DNA of 36,807 nt from positions 1 through 36,807 of the IMG/VR virus record IMGVR_UViG_3300044692_000005; one strand, given 5' to 3'. This DNA is from a virus. The position numbers and the translations under genes were made by a program. A model generated the notes under the pieces. That model ran no database searches, was not told the DNA's origin, and saw nothing but the letters and a program-made list of their open reading frames with translations. Positions 22,168 to 29,243 of this stretch are shown here, one piece after another (position 1 is the first letter of the stretch; the number at the start of each line of letters is the position of its first letter).

Positions 22168-24005
22168 TGCCGACCGTCTCCGTACCCGCCCCCATCGGGG
22201 GCTGGAATGCGCGCGATCCGCTCGACTCCATGCCGCCGACCGATGCGATCTCGCTCGTCAATTGGTTCCCTCAGGCTGGCGCTGTCTATGGGCGCGGCGG
22301 CTCGCTGACCAAAGTGAGCTTGGGCACGCTCAGCAACGTCGATACGCTTGTCCCGTTTACCAGCTCCAGCGGCAGCGCCATCCTCGCCGCATCGGGGGGG
22401 AAGATATTTGCCGTTGACCCTGTTGCCGCAACGAGCACCCAAAAAGGAACTGGTTTCAGCGTCAACAACTGGCAATACGGCATGTACAACAACAAGGCCG
22501 TGCTGGTGAATGGCACTGACCTGCCGCAGGTGTATGACGGTTCGACGCTATCGGCTATCGTTGCCAATGCGGCGCCCGTCACGATTTCCAGTGTGGTCAA
22601 TGCGGGCGGCGGAACGATAGGCGCAGGCCTGCACGGCTATCGCGTCTCTGCGGTAATCGGCGGCAAGGAGGGTATCCCCTCCAACGAAGTCACCGTCACC
22701 AATACGGCAAGTCAGAAGAACACAATTACCTGGTCGCTGCCGAACGGCTCTGTTCCGGTCGATAACTTCAAGGTTTACGGAAGAACATCGGGCGGCGAGC
22801 TGCTGATAGCCACAGTCAGCGGCACGACGTTCTCGTACGTGGATGACGGCTCGATCACTCCGTCCGGCGCAATGCCTTCCAGCGATGCAACTCCAGCGCT
22901 GTTCATCGGCACGGTGAACATGAAGGGCAGGGCCTTATATTGGTCTGCGGCTCAGTGCGGGTTCTGGTATGCGTCTGCCGGTGCGTTCCAGGGCGCATTG
23001 TTCTATTTCCCGCTGGACTATGTATTCCGCGAGGGCGGCGCCGTCTCGTTGATTACCACTTGGTCGCGCGATAACGGCGACGGCGTGGACGACATGACAG
23101 CCATCATTTCGTCGAATGGCGAATGCCTGGTTTATCAGGGCAACGATCCGTCCAGTGCGCTCGCATGGCAGATGGTGGGCCGTTTCCACATCGGTGTCCC
23201 ACTTTCGATCCGCGCAGTAACCAAAGTCGGCTCCGCGGCAATTGTCGTCACTAATGACGGCGCACAATCTCTGGATGAGGCCATTGCCAATCAGCAGACG
23301 CAGGACTCATCCTCGTTCGGCGGCAAGGTCATCCGCGCATTCAATATCGCGACAACGATCTACAGGAGCAATTTCGGCTGGGACTGCACGTTCTACCCGC
23401 GCGGATCGATGTTCATTGCGAACATTCCGATCAATGCGACGCAGTTTGAGCAGTATGTCAGGAACACGGATACCGGAGCCTGGTGCCGCTTCACCGGATG
23501 GAATGCCCGCTCCATGTGCGTGTTCAACACGCGCCTGTATTTCGGCACGACAACGGGGGCGATCGTTCTTGCCGATACCAACAGCTACGACCAGAACTAT
23601 GGCTTCGGAGACGATGGCAATCCAGTCCTGAAGGATGCACAGCAAGCCTACATGCGCTTCACGCAGCCTGGCATGAAGTCGCAGATCACGGCAGTACAGC
23701 TCGTCACGAATATGTACAAGCCGACGAAGGCAAGCATCAACTTCTTTGCCGACTACGCCACGCGCGCATTGCCCAATGTTTCTGCGGCCGACAGTTTTCC
23801 GGCTACGTATTGGGATCAGTCGTTATGGGACACGTTCTATTGGGGCGACCCTGACGATGACCCGCTGAACCAGAACGCGCGGCCCACGCGCCATTCGGTC
23901 ATGGGGTATGGCTTCGCGCTATCGCTTTCCTTCCGATACAACCACAAGAAGCAGCTTCTTGTCTGGTACTCGACCAACTACGAATTTAAGCAGGCAGGTG
24001 TCTAA
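22167..24005 (+). CDS. tail-stem/packaged-DNA stabilisation-type protein
   Basis: 612 residues. The N-terminal motif VSVPAPIGGWNARDPLDSMP plus LVNWFPQAGAVYGRGGS marks a family found next to podovirus adaptors. Repeated beta-hairpins (TISSVVNAGGGTIGAGLHGY, KVYGRTSGGELLIATVSGTT) suggest a beta-propeller plus Ig-like domain. By position it should form the tail stem or needle hub, like P22 gp10. Its stop overlaps the next ATG. Confidence 0.65.
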   Translation: MPTVSVPAPIGGWNARDPLDSMPPTDAISLVNWFPQAGAVYGRGGSLTKVSLGTLSNVDTLVPFTSSSGSAILAASGGKIFAVDPVAATSTQKGTGFSVNNWQYGMYNNKAVLVNGTDLPQVYDGSTLSAIVANAAPVTISSVVNAGGGTIGAGLHGYRVSAVIGGKEGIPSNEVTVTNTASQKNTITWSLPNGSVPVDNFKVYGRTSGGELLIATVSGTTFSYVDDGSITPSGAMPSSDATPALFIGTVNMKGRALYWSAAQCGFWYASAGAFQGALFYFPLDYVFREGGAVSLITTWSRDNGDGVDDMTAIISSNGECLVYQGNDPSSALAWQMVGRFHIGVPLSIRAVTKVGSAAIVVTNDGAQSLDEAIANQQTQDSSSFGGKVIRAFNIATTIYRSNFGWDCTFYPRGSMFIANIPINATQFEQYVRNTDTGAWCRFTGWNARSMCVFNTRLYFGTTTGAIVLADTNSYDQNYGFGDDGNPVLKDAQQAYMRFTQPGMKSQITAVQLVTNMYKPTKASINFFADYATRALPNVSAADSFPATYWDQSLWDTFYWGDPDDDPLNQNARPTRHSVMGYGFALSLSFRYNHKKQLLVWYSTNYEFKQAGV

Positions 24006-25054
24006 TGCCCTTCGACGGCAGCGGTAATTTCAATCTCACGGACGGAACCTTTACCGGGCGCAACATTTTCACGTCTGAAAAGAACGCGTCCCAGCTAGTC
24101 ACTGCAGGCCACATGGATACCTGCATGAACGACATAGCCGGAGGTCTTGCAAACACTATTACGCGTGATGGTCAGGTCAATAACGTCACAAACCTACAGC
24201 TTGTCGCAACGGCGAATGCGACTACTGGCGTTATCACGATCGGCGGTGTCAGTTTTGCCAATATGACCGGGGCCAGCAACTGCTTCATCGGCAACGCTGG
24301 CAATTTCACGGCATCAGGCGCAGGCAACATTGGTATCGGCTATGGCGCGTTTTCCGGCGCTGTCGGGAATATCCCGCTAGGTATCCTGACCACCGGGTTC
24401 AACAACGTTGCTGTTGGCGGCAATGCGCTTGCCGCAGTGACAAGCGGCACGAGTAATACCGCAGTCGGCGTTAGTGCGCTGGCTACCGTATCAAACGGCG
24501 TGACGAATACTGGCATTGGCGGTGGCGCCGGTAAATTCATCACCACCGGTAGTCAGAACACGATGCTGGGAGACTTTACCGGCAATAGTCTAACGACCGG
24601 CTCTTCCAATATCTGCATCGGCTACGGAGCGGATGTGAACTCGGCGCCTGCTAGCGGGCAGATAAATGTTGCATGCACGATTTTTGGTACTGGCTGCACG
24701 GCGACTGGCGCTTCGCCTGGAACCGGCAAAATCGGCATCAACAATCAGGCGCCAACTTATGAGCTTGAATGCGGCACTGGCGACTTCGGTATCGCGACCG
24801 CCGGCAAAACAATCCGCATCAAAGAAGGGACAAACGCCAAGATGGGCACGGCGACCCTTGTTGGGGGCACCCTTGTCGTCAACACGACCGCTGTCACAAA
24901 CAACAGTCGCATTTTCCTGACCTGTCAGACGCCTGGTGGCACGCCGGGCTTTCTACGCGTCTCTGCCCGCACCGCTGGAACTTCGTTCACGATCCTGTCT
25001 TCTAGCGGAACCGATACATCCGTTGTCGCATGGATGATTGTTGAGCCGTACTAA
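24005..25054 (+). CDS. tail fibre/tailspike protein with head-domain-like repeats
   Basis: 349 residues. The short N-terminal adaptor (DGSGNFNLTDGTFTGRN) is followed by Gly/Asn/Thr-rich repeats of the GNxAxG/TGFNNVAVGGNAL kind (about residues 95-215), like the trimeric head repeats of YadA-type fibres. The C-terminal domain (ATLVGGTLVVNTTAVTN...RIFLTCQTPGG...SAR) is a common fibre end domain. Host recognition at the tail tip is likely. Confidence 0.7.
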   Translation: MPFDGSGNFNLTDGTFTGRNIFTSEKNASQLVTAGHMDTCMNDIAGGLANTITRDGQVNNVTNLQLVATANATTGVITIGGVSFANMTGASNCFIGNAGNFTASGAGNIGIGYGAFSGAVGNIPLGILTTGFNNVAVGGNALAAVTSGTSNTAVGVSALATVSNGVTNTGIGGGAGKFITTGSQNTMLGDFTGNSLTTGSSNICIGYGADVNSAPASGQINVACTIFGTGCTATGASPGTGKIGINNQAPTYELECGTGDFGIATAGKTIRIKEGTNAKMGTATLVGGTLVVNTTAVTNNSRIFLTCQTPGGTPGFLRVSARTAGTSFTILSSSGTDTSVVAWMIVEPY

Positions 25055-25893
25055 TGGGCCGTCTGCGTCAGCGCCTTGAGCGCTTGGAGAATCTAAACCA
25101 ATCCGGGCCGGTCACATCAGTTTCATTAGCAATGCCTTCGGGTTTTTTTGTGGCGGGGAGTCCGGTAACTGGCGCGGGCGGATTTACAGTCAGCTATAGC
25201 GGCACGATCCCAGGGTCGGCGATTGATCCGACAATACAAACTGGCCGCCTGATCCGCGCTCCGCAGGTACTGACGAGCGGCACGAGTTATACCACGCCAT
25301 CTAACTGCAACAGCATTCTCGTCATCTGTATTGGTGATGGCGGCGGCGGTGGCGGCGCGGCTACGGCAGCAGCCAGCGCGGCGGTTGGCGGTGGTGGTGG
25401 CGCTGGTGCAATTGCGCAGAAATACTTCTCGGTAACGCCAAGCACGGCTTACGCATACGCAATTGGCTCCGGCGGTGCTGGTGGTGCAAATACAGGAGCC
25501 CCTGGAACATCTGGATCGGGAACCACGTTCACGGTCGGGGCAACGACTGTAACCGCAGGCGGCGGTAATGGCGGAGCCGGCCAGACGGCCGGCACAGCCA
25601 TCACAACTGCACTAGGCGGCTCTGGAGGTACTGGCAGCAATGGGGATGTGAATGGCATTGGGATGAGCGGCACCTATGGCATTACGTTCAGCGGCACGGT
25701 TGCTGTTTCAGGCGCTGGCGGCTCTAGTTTATTCGGGCGCGGCGGCGGCTCTCGCAATGCTGGCGGCCTTAATGGAAATGCCGGTCTAGGATTTGGCGCC
25801 GGAGGCGGCGGCGCGTGCGTGGTTAATGGAAGCGCCGCAGTGACTGGCGGTGCTGGTGCCCCTGGAATTATCATTGTCTACGAATACACCTGA
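25054..25893 (+). CDS. glycine-rich tail-tip adhesin
   Basis: 279 residues. The N-terminus is a short coiled coil (GRLRQRLERLENLNQSG). Then comes a fibre-type module (SVSLAMPSGFFVAGSPVTGAG), then about 195 residues that are extremely Gly-rich: GDGGGGGGAATAAASAAVGG, GGGGGAG, GSGGAGG, GGGNGGAG, GGSGGTGSNG, GAGGGGA. This periodic spacing of Gly runs resembles glycine-rich tip adhesins (gp38 of phage S16), where polyglycine helices pack as a sandwich and loops bind receptor. Receptor unknown. Confidence 0.7.
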   Translation: MGRLRQRLERLENLNQSGPVTSVSLAMPSGFFVAGSPVTGAGGFTVSYSGTIPGSAIDPTIQTGRLIRAPQVLTSGTSYTTPSNCNSILVICIGDGGGGGGAATAAASAAVGGGGGAGAIAQKYFSVTPSTAYAYAIGSGGAGGANTGAPGTSGSGTTFTVGATTVTAGGGNGGAGQTAGTAITTALGGSGGTGSNGDVNGIGMSGTYGITFSGTVAVSGAGGSSLFGRGGGSRNAGGLNGNAGLGFGAGGGGACVVNGSAAVTGGAGAPGIIIVYEYT

Positions 25894-25980
25894 CAACTTT
25901 CACAGGTGAACGCGCCACGATTCACGGTATGCTGCGCGCGTCATGGCGGTTATCTTCTACCCCGAAGCGCCCCATGGCTG

Positions 25981-26006
25981 ACGCCCGGCCACAAGCCGGG
26001 CGTTTT
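25981..26006 (+). terminator. rho-independent terminator of the late operon
   Basis: ACGCCCGGC pairs with GCCGGGCGT (9 bp, 5-nt loop), followed by TTT and A. Lies 88 nt after the last tail gene and before the attachment region, so it should stop late transcription. Confidence 0.8.
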
Positions 26007-26020
26007 AGTATCCTTAGCCG

Positions 26021-26245
26021 ATGGTCCGGTACTTCAAGCGCGCCCCTAGAATCCCGCCTGCCAAATGTCCAGCGTGCGGGAAATACTGTTGGTTCCCGAC
26101 TGCGCAAGATGGCCTATGCTTCTGGTGCAAGGAGGCTCACTTCGTTCATCGCAGCGAATGGGAGTGGTCGGACTGCGCCTGTAAGGGTGACGATCCGTAC
26201 TGCAAGGCGTGTTGGGGGAGCGGGGTGGTCGGAACCCTGTGCTAG
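26021..26245 (+). CDS. small zinc-binding protein next to attP
   Basis: 74 residues. Cys-rich: CPACGKYCWF, CFWC, then CACKGDDPYCKACWGSG, the last resembling half of a DnaJ-type CxxCxGxG zinc centre. It lies between the late terminator and the attachment site, with no clear ribosome-binding site, so it may have its own promoter and be expressed in the prophage. The left arm-type site begins inside its last codons. Function unknown. Confidence 0.55.
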   Translation: MVRYFKRAPRIPPAKCPACGKYCWFPTAQDGLCFWCKEAHFVHRSEWEWSDCACKGDDPYCKACWGSGVVGTLC

Positions 26246-26310
26246 TTGTGCTAGTGAGGGGTCAAATAGCACGACAAAATGCGGTGCTTTCAATATGCAC
26301 AATGCTTAAT

Positions 26311-26323
26311 AATCAATAGCTTA
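26311..26323 (+). promoter_or_regulatory. IHF binding site
   Basis: AATCAATAGCTTA matches the IHF consensus WATCAANNNNTTR at every defined position. Located between left arm sites and core, in an AT-rich stretch, as expected for bending attP DNA. Confidence 0.75.
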
Positions 26324-26339
26324 GGTTTCGGCCTGAATT

Positions 26340-26378
26340 TTAGGAGGGGGACGCTCTATCCAACTGAGCTACGGGGCC
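26340..26378 (-). other. 5' half of tRNA-Arg(CCT), att core
   Basis: On the minus strand, from 26378 leftward, the bases read as acceptor GGCCCCG, TA, D-arm GCTC/GAGC, G, anticodon 5' strand TCCCC and loop CTCCTAA with anticodon CCT. After the loop the sequence should be GGGGA but is AATTC, so the tRNA likeness stops at the end of the anticodon loop. The first tRNA base (26378) is also the last base of the int stop codon. Not a functional tRNA gene by itself. Confidence 0.8.
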
Positions 26379-27367
26379 TATGCGGTTTTCCGGCGTTTTC
26401 TTGGTTTGGCTGTGCTAGTTTTTGTGCTAGTCCAGCGCGCAAGTGTGCTAATCGCATCTCGCCCAAACCCGGGGGCGTGATGGGCGTAACGTTCCGTTAC
26501 CGTAATAGAGCTATGCCCAGCCAAACGCTTGACCTCGTGCAAGGATACACCGGACTGCACAAGCGCCGTACAGAACGTGTGACGCAGCCAGTGCAGCGTT
26601 CCTCGCTCGGTCTCTGCTGAGAACCAGTCACTAAGTGTGTCAGGGTGCACGTCTACCAGCTTGTCCTTGCCTAGCTTCTTCAGTGCCCGATTTGCCGCCG
26701 GGTTAAGCGGTATCGCGCGCCATCGCGCATTCTTGGTTCTCCCCTCGGGCAACGACTCAACATAGAGCATCTTGTCGCGCACGTCCTGCCTGCGCGCCTT
26801 CGCCATCTCGCCGCGCCTGATCCCCGTATTCCACATGAACTGCCAAATAGCTCCGTGTTCCGCGCGGGCCAGCTTACGTAATTGATTAGGTTGAAAATAT
26901 TCTGGCGCGCGGCTGGTTACTGACTTTGGGATCGTCACGCCATCCATCGGAGAGTGCTTTATGCGGCGCTGAGATAGGGCACGTCGAAAGGCGGCCCTCG
27001 CGAGCTTCAATGCTTTCTCTGCTTGGCCTAGCGCCTTTTCCTGAGATACCCAGCGCTCTATGGAGCTGGGGTGCAAGCCTTCTGCTGATTCGTCATCGAA
27101 TCGCGCTCTGAATCGTTTTAGCGCGCTGTGGGCGCGCTTATAGGTAGTAGGCCTGGCCTTCTCGTACCATTCTTCGTAATCTTTGAGAATAGAGCCGACC
27201 GTTACACCACGCGTGGGTGTAATCAGCCCGCGCAGTTCTGCAATCTTTTCAGTAAGACGGCTTTCCGCTTCTCGCTTCTCAACCTTCCCAAGAGACGTTC
27301 GGAACTGCTGTCCGCCATCGTACCAGTTGAGGTAATAGGCGTCGCCGCGTTTGTAGAGCGTTGCCAC
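26378..27367 (-). CDS. int: tyrosine recombinase integrase
   Basis: 329 residues. N-terminal arm-binding domain (TLYKRGDAYYLNWYDGGQQF), core-binding domain at about 52-140, and a catalytic domain with Arg184, Lys212, His259-x2-Arg262 (HWLRHTF), His285 (LAGHSS) and the nucleophile Tyr294 (TERYAHHAP). A basic tail follows (TSTKTSTAKPRKRRKTA); its TST/TSTA codons coincide with two arm-type sites. The stop codon abuts the att core. Transcribed toward attP. The start overlaps the upstream xis gene by 145 nt. Confidence 0.95.
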   Translation of the reverse strand: MATLYKRGDAYYLNWYDGGQQFRTSLGKVEKREAESRLTEKIAELRGLITPTRGVTVGSILKDYEEWYEKARPTTYKRAHSALKRFRARFDDESAEGLHPSSIERWVSQEKALGQAEKALKLARAAFRRALSQRRIKHSPMDGVTIPKSVTSRAPEYFQPNQLRKLARAEHGAIWQFMWNTGIRRGEMAKARRQDVRDKMLYVESLPEGRTKNARWRAIPLNPAANRALKKLGKDKLVDVHPDTLSDWFSAETERGTLHWLRHTFCTALVQSGVSLHEVKRLAGHSSITVTERYAHHAPGFGRDAISTLARWTSTKTSTAKPRKRRKTA

Positions 27368-27522
27368 TCTCTCCCCTCAATCGCAAGGTCAATGTCGTTC
27401 TTATTGTAGACCTTTCTGCCGCCCGAGTTCCTCGCGCGAAGCCTCATTTTGCGGAATGCCGTCAGCTTGCAACGGGCGTATTCCGCCGCCTCCTTCTCAA
27501 GTAGCCAGGGAGAATCGCTCAT
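27223..27522 (-). CDS. xis: excisionase-type HTH protein
   Basis: 99 residues. The N-terminal half is a MerR/AlpA-like winged helix (SPWLLEKEAAEYARCKLTAF, then GGRKVYNKNDIDLAIEG) typical of phage excisionases, which bend DNA and direct Int to excise. The C-terminal ~48 residues overlap the 5' end of int in another frame and are low in structure. Directly upstream of int, as in lambda. Confidence 0.75.
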   Translation of the reverse strand: MSDSPWLLEKEAAEYARCKLTAFRKMRLRARNSGGRKVYNKNDIDLAIEGREWQRSTNAATPITSTGTMADSSSERLLGRLRSEKRKAVLLKRLQNCAG

Positions 27523-27524
27523 AC

Positions 27525-27887
27525 CTAATCCCCGCCATACGGCGTCATCGGAGGCTTAAGCAGCCGGCTCCAGTGCGTAAGTCCGACTGCTTTTAGCCCA
27601 TCCACGCAGCGCGCTTCTATAAATTCACCATTGTGCCAACGGCAGATGTTTACCTCATGCCCGTTCCAGGATATGAATGCGGCATCATGGGGCGCCGTTT
27701 CGATCGGCCTCCACTCATTCGCCAGATCAACCACGTCCTGTCTTGATCCAGCAGCAACAATCAGCCCACCCCCGATAGGTACAGAGAACGCCTCGCTACC
27801 CATGTGCTGAAACAGGTTGAGCGCTGCCAGCTTGAGATCGTTCTCCAACTGCTCGCGGCGTTTGTTCCATATGTCGTCCATTTTCAT
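27525..27887 (-). CDS. DUF551-domain protein
   Basis: 120 residues from the ATG at 27887, with AAGGA upstream. The frame is open further upstream, but those codons shadow the next gene. The C-terminal half has the DUF551 signature EWRPIETAPHDAAFISWNGH with GLTHWSRLLKPP at the end. The N-terminal half is a charged helix plus FSVPIGGGLIVAAG. Common in phage accessory regions, function unknown. A second, minimal member lies at 32815-33009. Confidence 0.7.
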   Translation of the reverse strand: MKMDDIWNKRREQLENDLKLAALNLFQHMGSEAFSVPIGGGLIVAAGSRQDVVDLANEWRPIETAPHDAAFISWNGHEVNICRWHNGEFIEARCVDGLKAVGLTHWSRLLKPPMTPYGGD

Positions 27888-28177
27888 GGGTCCTTTTTTG
27901 GTGAAGCGCGAACAGCCTCTGCCTCGTGGCGTGGCGTTGCTAAGTTTTGGTTCGACACCGTAGAGGCGATTGTGCGCACTACTTCTGCATCCTTTGCGAT
28001 TACTTCGCGCCAGCCTCGAATCGTCCATTTGTTGTAGTGCATGCGCTGCTTTCTTGGCGTCCATTCCTGCCATTCGACATGCGTATAGGTCACAGCAATG
28101 ACCTTGATCGGAATACGTGAGCGCGTCTGAACGATTTCGTCGCCGGCGCATGGGTTGATTCTTGGGTCACGTATCAC
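27884..28177 (-). CDS. cassette A/B gene, unknown
   Basis: 97 residues from the GTG at 28177 with an AAGGAG site. Contains VIAVTYTHVEWQEWTPRKQR and RGWREVIAKDAEVV; the C-terminal LATPRHEAEAVRASP is encoded by repeat A. It is enclosed by repeat B at its 5' end and repeat A at its 3' end, which are inverted relative to each other. Overlaps the next gene by 4 nt. Function unknown. Confidence 0.6.
   Translation of the reverse strand: MIRDPRINPCAGDEIVQTRSRIPIKVIAVTYTHVEWQEWTPRKQRMHYNKWTIRGWREVIAKDAEVVRTIASTVSNQNLATPRHEAEAVRASPKKDP
27901..27944 (+). repeat. boundary repeat A (plus orientation)
   Basis: GTGAAGCGCGAAC, a variable middle, then GTGGCGTTGCTAAG. Sits at the 3' end of the A/B gene and is translated there. 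Inverted partner: repeat B. Confidence 0.8.
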
Positions 28178-28193
28178 GCCACATCTCCTTCCG

Positions 28194-28237
28194 TTAGTAA
28201 CGCCACATCATCACTCCTGAAGATTTTCGCGCTTCAT
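28194..28237 (-). repeat. boundary repeat B (minus orientation)
   Basis: On the minus strand reads ATGAAGCGCGAAA, a middle with CAGGAG, then GTGGCGTTACTAA, followed by CGGAAGGAGATG and the start of the A/B gene. The extension CGGAAGGAGATG is shared with repeat I. Confidence 0.8.
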
Positions 28238-28351
28238 CCGCAAGAGCGGATAACGACAACTTATCCCCTCCCAGGTATTCACCGCACAATCTGCGGAGAA
28301 AGAGGTGTTTAATCTCCGCATGTCACACAAGCACAACATATAGACGGTCAT
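28211..28351 (-). CDS. 46-residue Cys-rich small ORF
   Basis: Starts at an ATGA overlap with the upstream gene at 28348. Its TGA overlaps a further ATG (TGATG). Cys-rich (YMLCLCDM, ADCAV, ISCRY), ending RMKRENLQE, which is encoded by repeat B. It fills an otherwise empty 170-bp stretch. Coupling suggests it is translated, but no family is recognised. Confidence 0.45.
   Translation of the reverse strand: MTVYMLCLCDMRRLNTSFSADCAVNTWEGISCRYPLLRMKRENLQE
28292..28320. repeat. 8-bp inverted repeat
   Basis: TGCGGAGA (28292-28299) and TCTCCGCA (28313-28320) with a 13-bp spacer, inside the small ORF at 28211-28351. Could be an operator or an RNA hairpin; no direct evidence of function. Confidence 0.35.
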
Positions 28352-29109
28352 GTAGCGCATGTATTACCCGCAGCGATGGCGGCGTCTATTGCTTCGCGCA
28401 CTGTTTTGCCTCGGCCAATTTCTTCCCACTCGCGGTCATTGACCGGCCCGTGAATGTTCCAGACCTTCCAGAGAAATTCTTCCTCATCCTCGTCATATGC
28501 GTAGACGACTTCGTTGATCTCTGAATCCTCAAGCCAATCCAACCTAGCCGCATCCACCGCATCCCGCTCACCGGACGCAGGCCAGACGGATTGGAGGGCG
28601 GCACGCATACACTGAGCATTGTGCGATCCGACATGGATGCCGCTGGGCGGCAACGCATCCTTGCATTCCAATTTTGCCGTCAGGTATGCAGCCGTTGCTT
28701 TGCGGACAGCCTCATCCGTCACCCGCGCTGTCGTCTCGCCTTGACCAAGAACAGCAGCCAAAGCCTTTTCCAAGTCGATAACGAACACCGGAGAGATAGG
28801 GTCTTCCCAATTCTCTTTTAGGATGGCAACGAGTTTTTGAGAAAGTTCTCTATATCGTAGGCTGGCTACGACAGGTGTCGTCGCATCCTGCGCAGCGATA
28901 GGCTCGAAGTTATCCGCAAAATACTTGGCGGCGATCAACCATTGGTCATCGTGGTTTGCCGGATTGCGCGCGATCATGTCACCCGCTTTCGGCGAACCGG
29001 CATCACGATCTGCCGTCGATATGCTGACGCGACCAGATAATGTTTCACCTTCGACATACGGACGAAGCTCGGCAATCTGGCTACGACGGTATTGTTGGAA
29101 CTCGCTCAT
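28348..29109 (-). CDS. acidic phage protein, unknown
   Basis: 253 residues from the ATG at 29109, ATGA-coupled to the 45-residue zinc-ribbon gene. The N-terminal third is SEFQQYRRSQIAELRPYVEG; the middle part is helical (LRYRELSQKLVAILKENWED); the C-terminus is acidic (YAYDEDEEEFLWKVWNIHG), then an Ala-rich helix. The layout resembles composite phage proteins with a variable N-terminus and a conserved small C-terminal module. Function unknown. Confidence 0.65.
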   Translation of the reverse strand: MSEFQQYRRSQIAELRPYVEGETLSGRVSISTADRDAGSPKAGDMIARNPANHDDQWLIAAKYFADNFEPIAAQDATTPVVASLRYRELSQKLVAILKENWEDPISPVFVIDLEKALAAVLGQGETTARVTDEAVRKATAAYLTAKLECKDALPPSGIHVGSHNAQCMRAALQSVWPASGERDAVDAARLDWLEDSEINEVVYAYDEDEEEFLWKVWNIHGPVNDREWEEIGRGKTVREAIDAAIAAGNTCAT

Positions 29110-29243
29110 TTCCATTTCTCCTGCGCAGCAAGCCACATCAATCCGCACTTTTGGCAATGGTAAAAACCTCGCCCAGTTTCAGCGCAGAAATAGTCTAGGA
29201 GTGCCGGACGAGGATGGAACAGCGAACACCATAAGCGTTTCAT
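29106..29243 (-). CDS. 45-residue zinc-ribbon protein
   Basis: Small gene between two ATGA overlaps. Sequence features KRLWCSLFHPRP, YFCAETGRGFYHCQKCG and LMWLAAQEKWK; Cys6, Cys20, Cys31 and Cys34 can form one zinc site. I recognise this kind of short zinc-ribbon protein from other phage accessory regions, with no assigned role. Its last codons carry the GCTGCGCAGGAGAAA linker repeat. Confidence 0.65.
   Translation of the reverse strand: MKRLWCSLFHPRPALLDYFCAETGRGFYHCQKCGLMWLAAQEKWK
29115..29129 (-). repeat. linker repeat L1
   Basis: Minus strand GCTGCGCAGGAGAAA, encoding AAQEK at the C-terminus of the zinc-ribbon protein and supplying AGGAG for the gene starting at 29109. Identical 15-mer at 29249-29263. 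Confidence 0.7.

Larger units (their letters stand above)
26238..26452. other. attP: attP phage attachment site
   Basis: Five same-direction copies of TGTGCTAGT flank a tRNA-derived core. The left arm has them at 26238-26246 and 26247-26255, the right arm at 26411-26419, 26423-26431 and 26444-26452 (the last reads TGTGCTAAT). A reversed half copy TAGCAC is at 26267. An IHF consensus lies at 26311-26323 and the core at 26340-26378. This is the arm-core-arm plan of lambda-type integrases. The right arm lies inside the 3' end of int. Confidence 0.8.

Noticed and set aside
24005-25893. Diversity-generating retroelement target in the tail genes
   Set aside because: No reverse transcriptase, template repeat or variable/template pair was seen anywhere in the window.
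26340-26378. Complete functional tRNA-Arg gene
   Set aside because: The sequence leaves the tRNA consensus after the anticodon loop; the 3' anticodon strand, T-arm and acceptor 3' strand are missing.
26279-26620. 113-codon plus-strand ORF through the attachment core
   Set aside because: Antisense to int and crossing the tRNA half; explained by attP and int.
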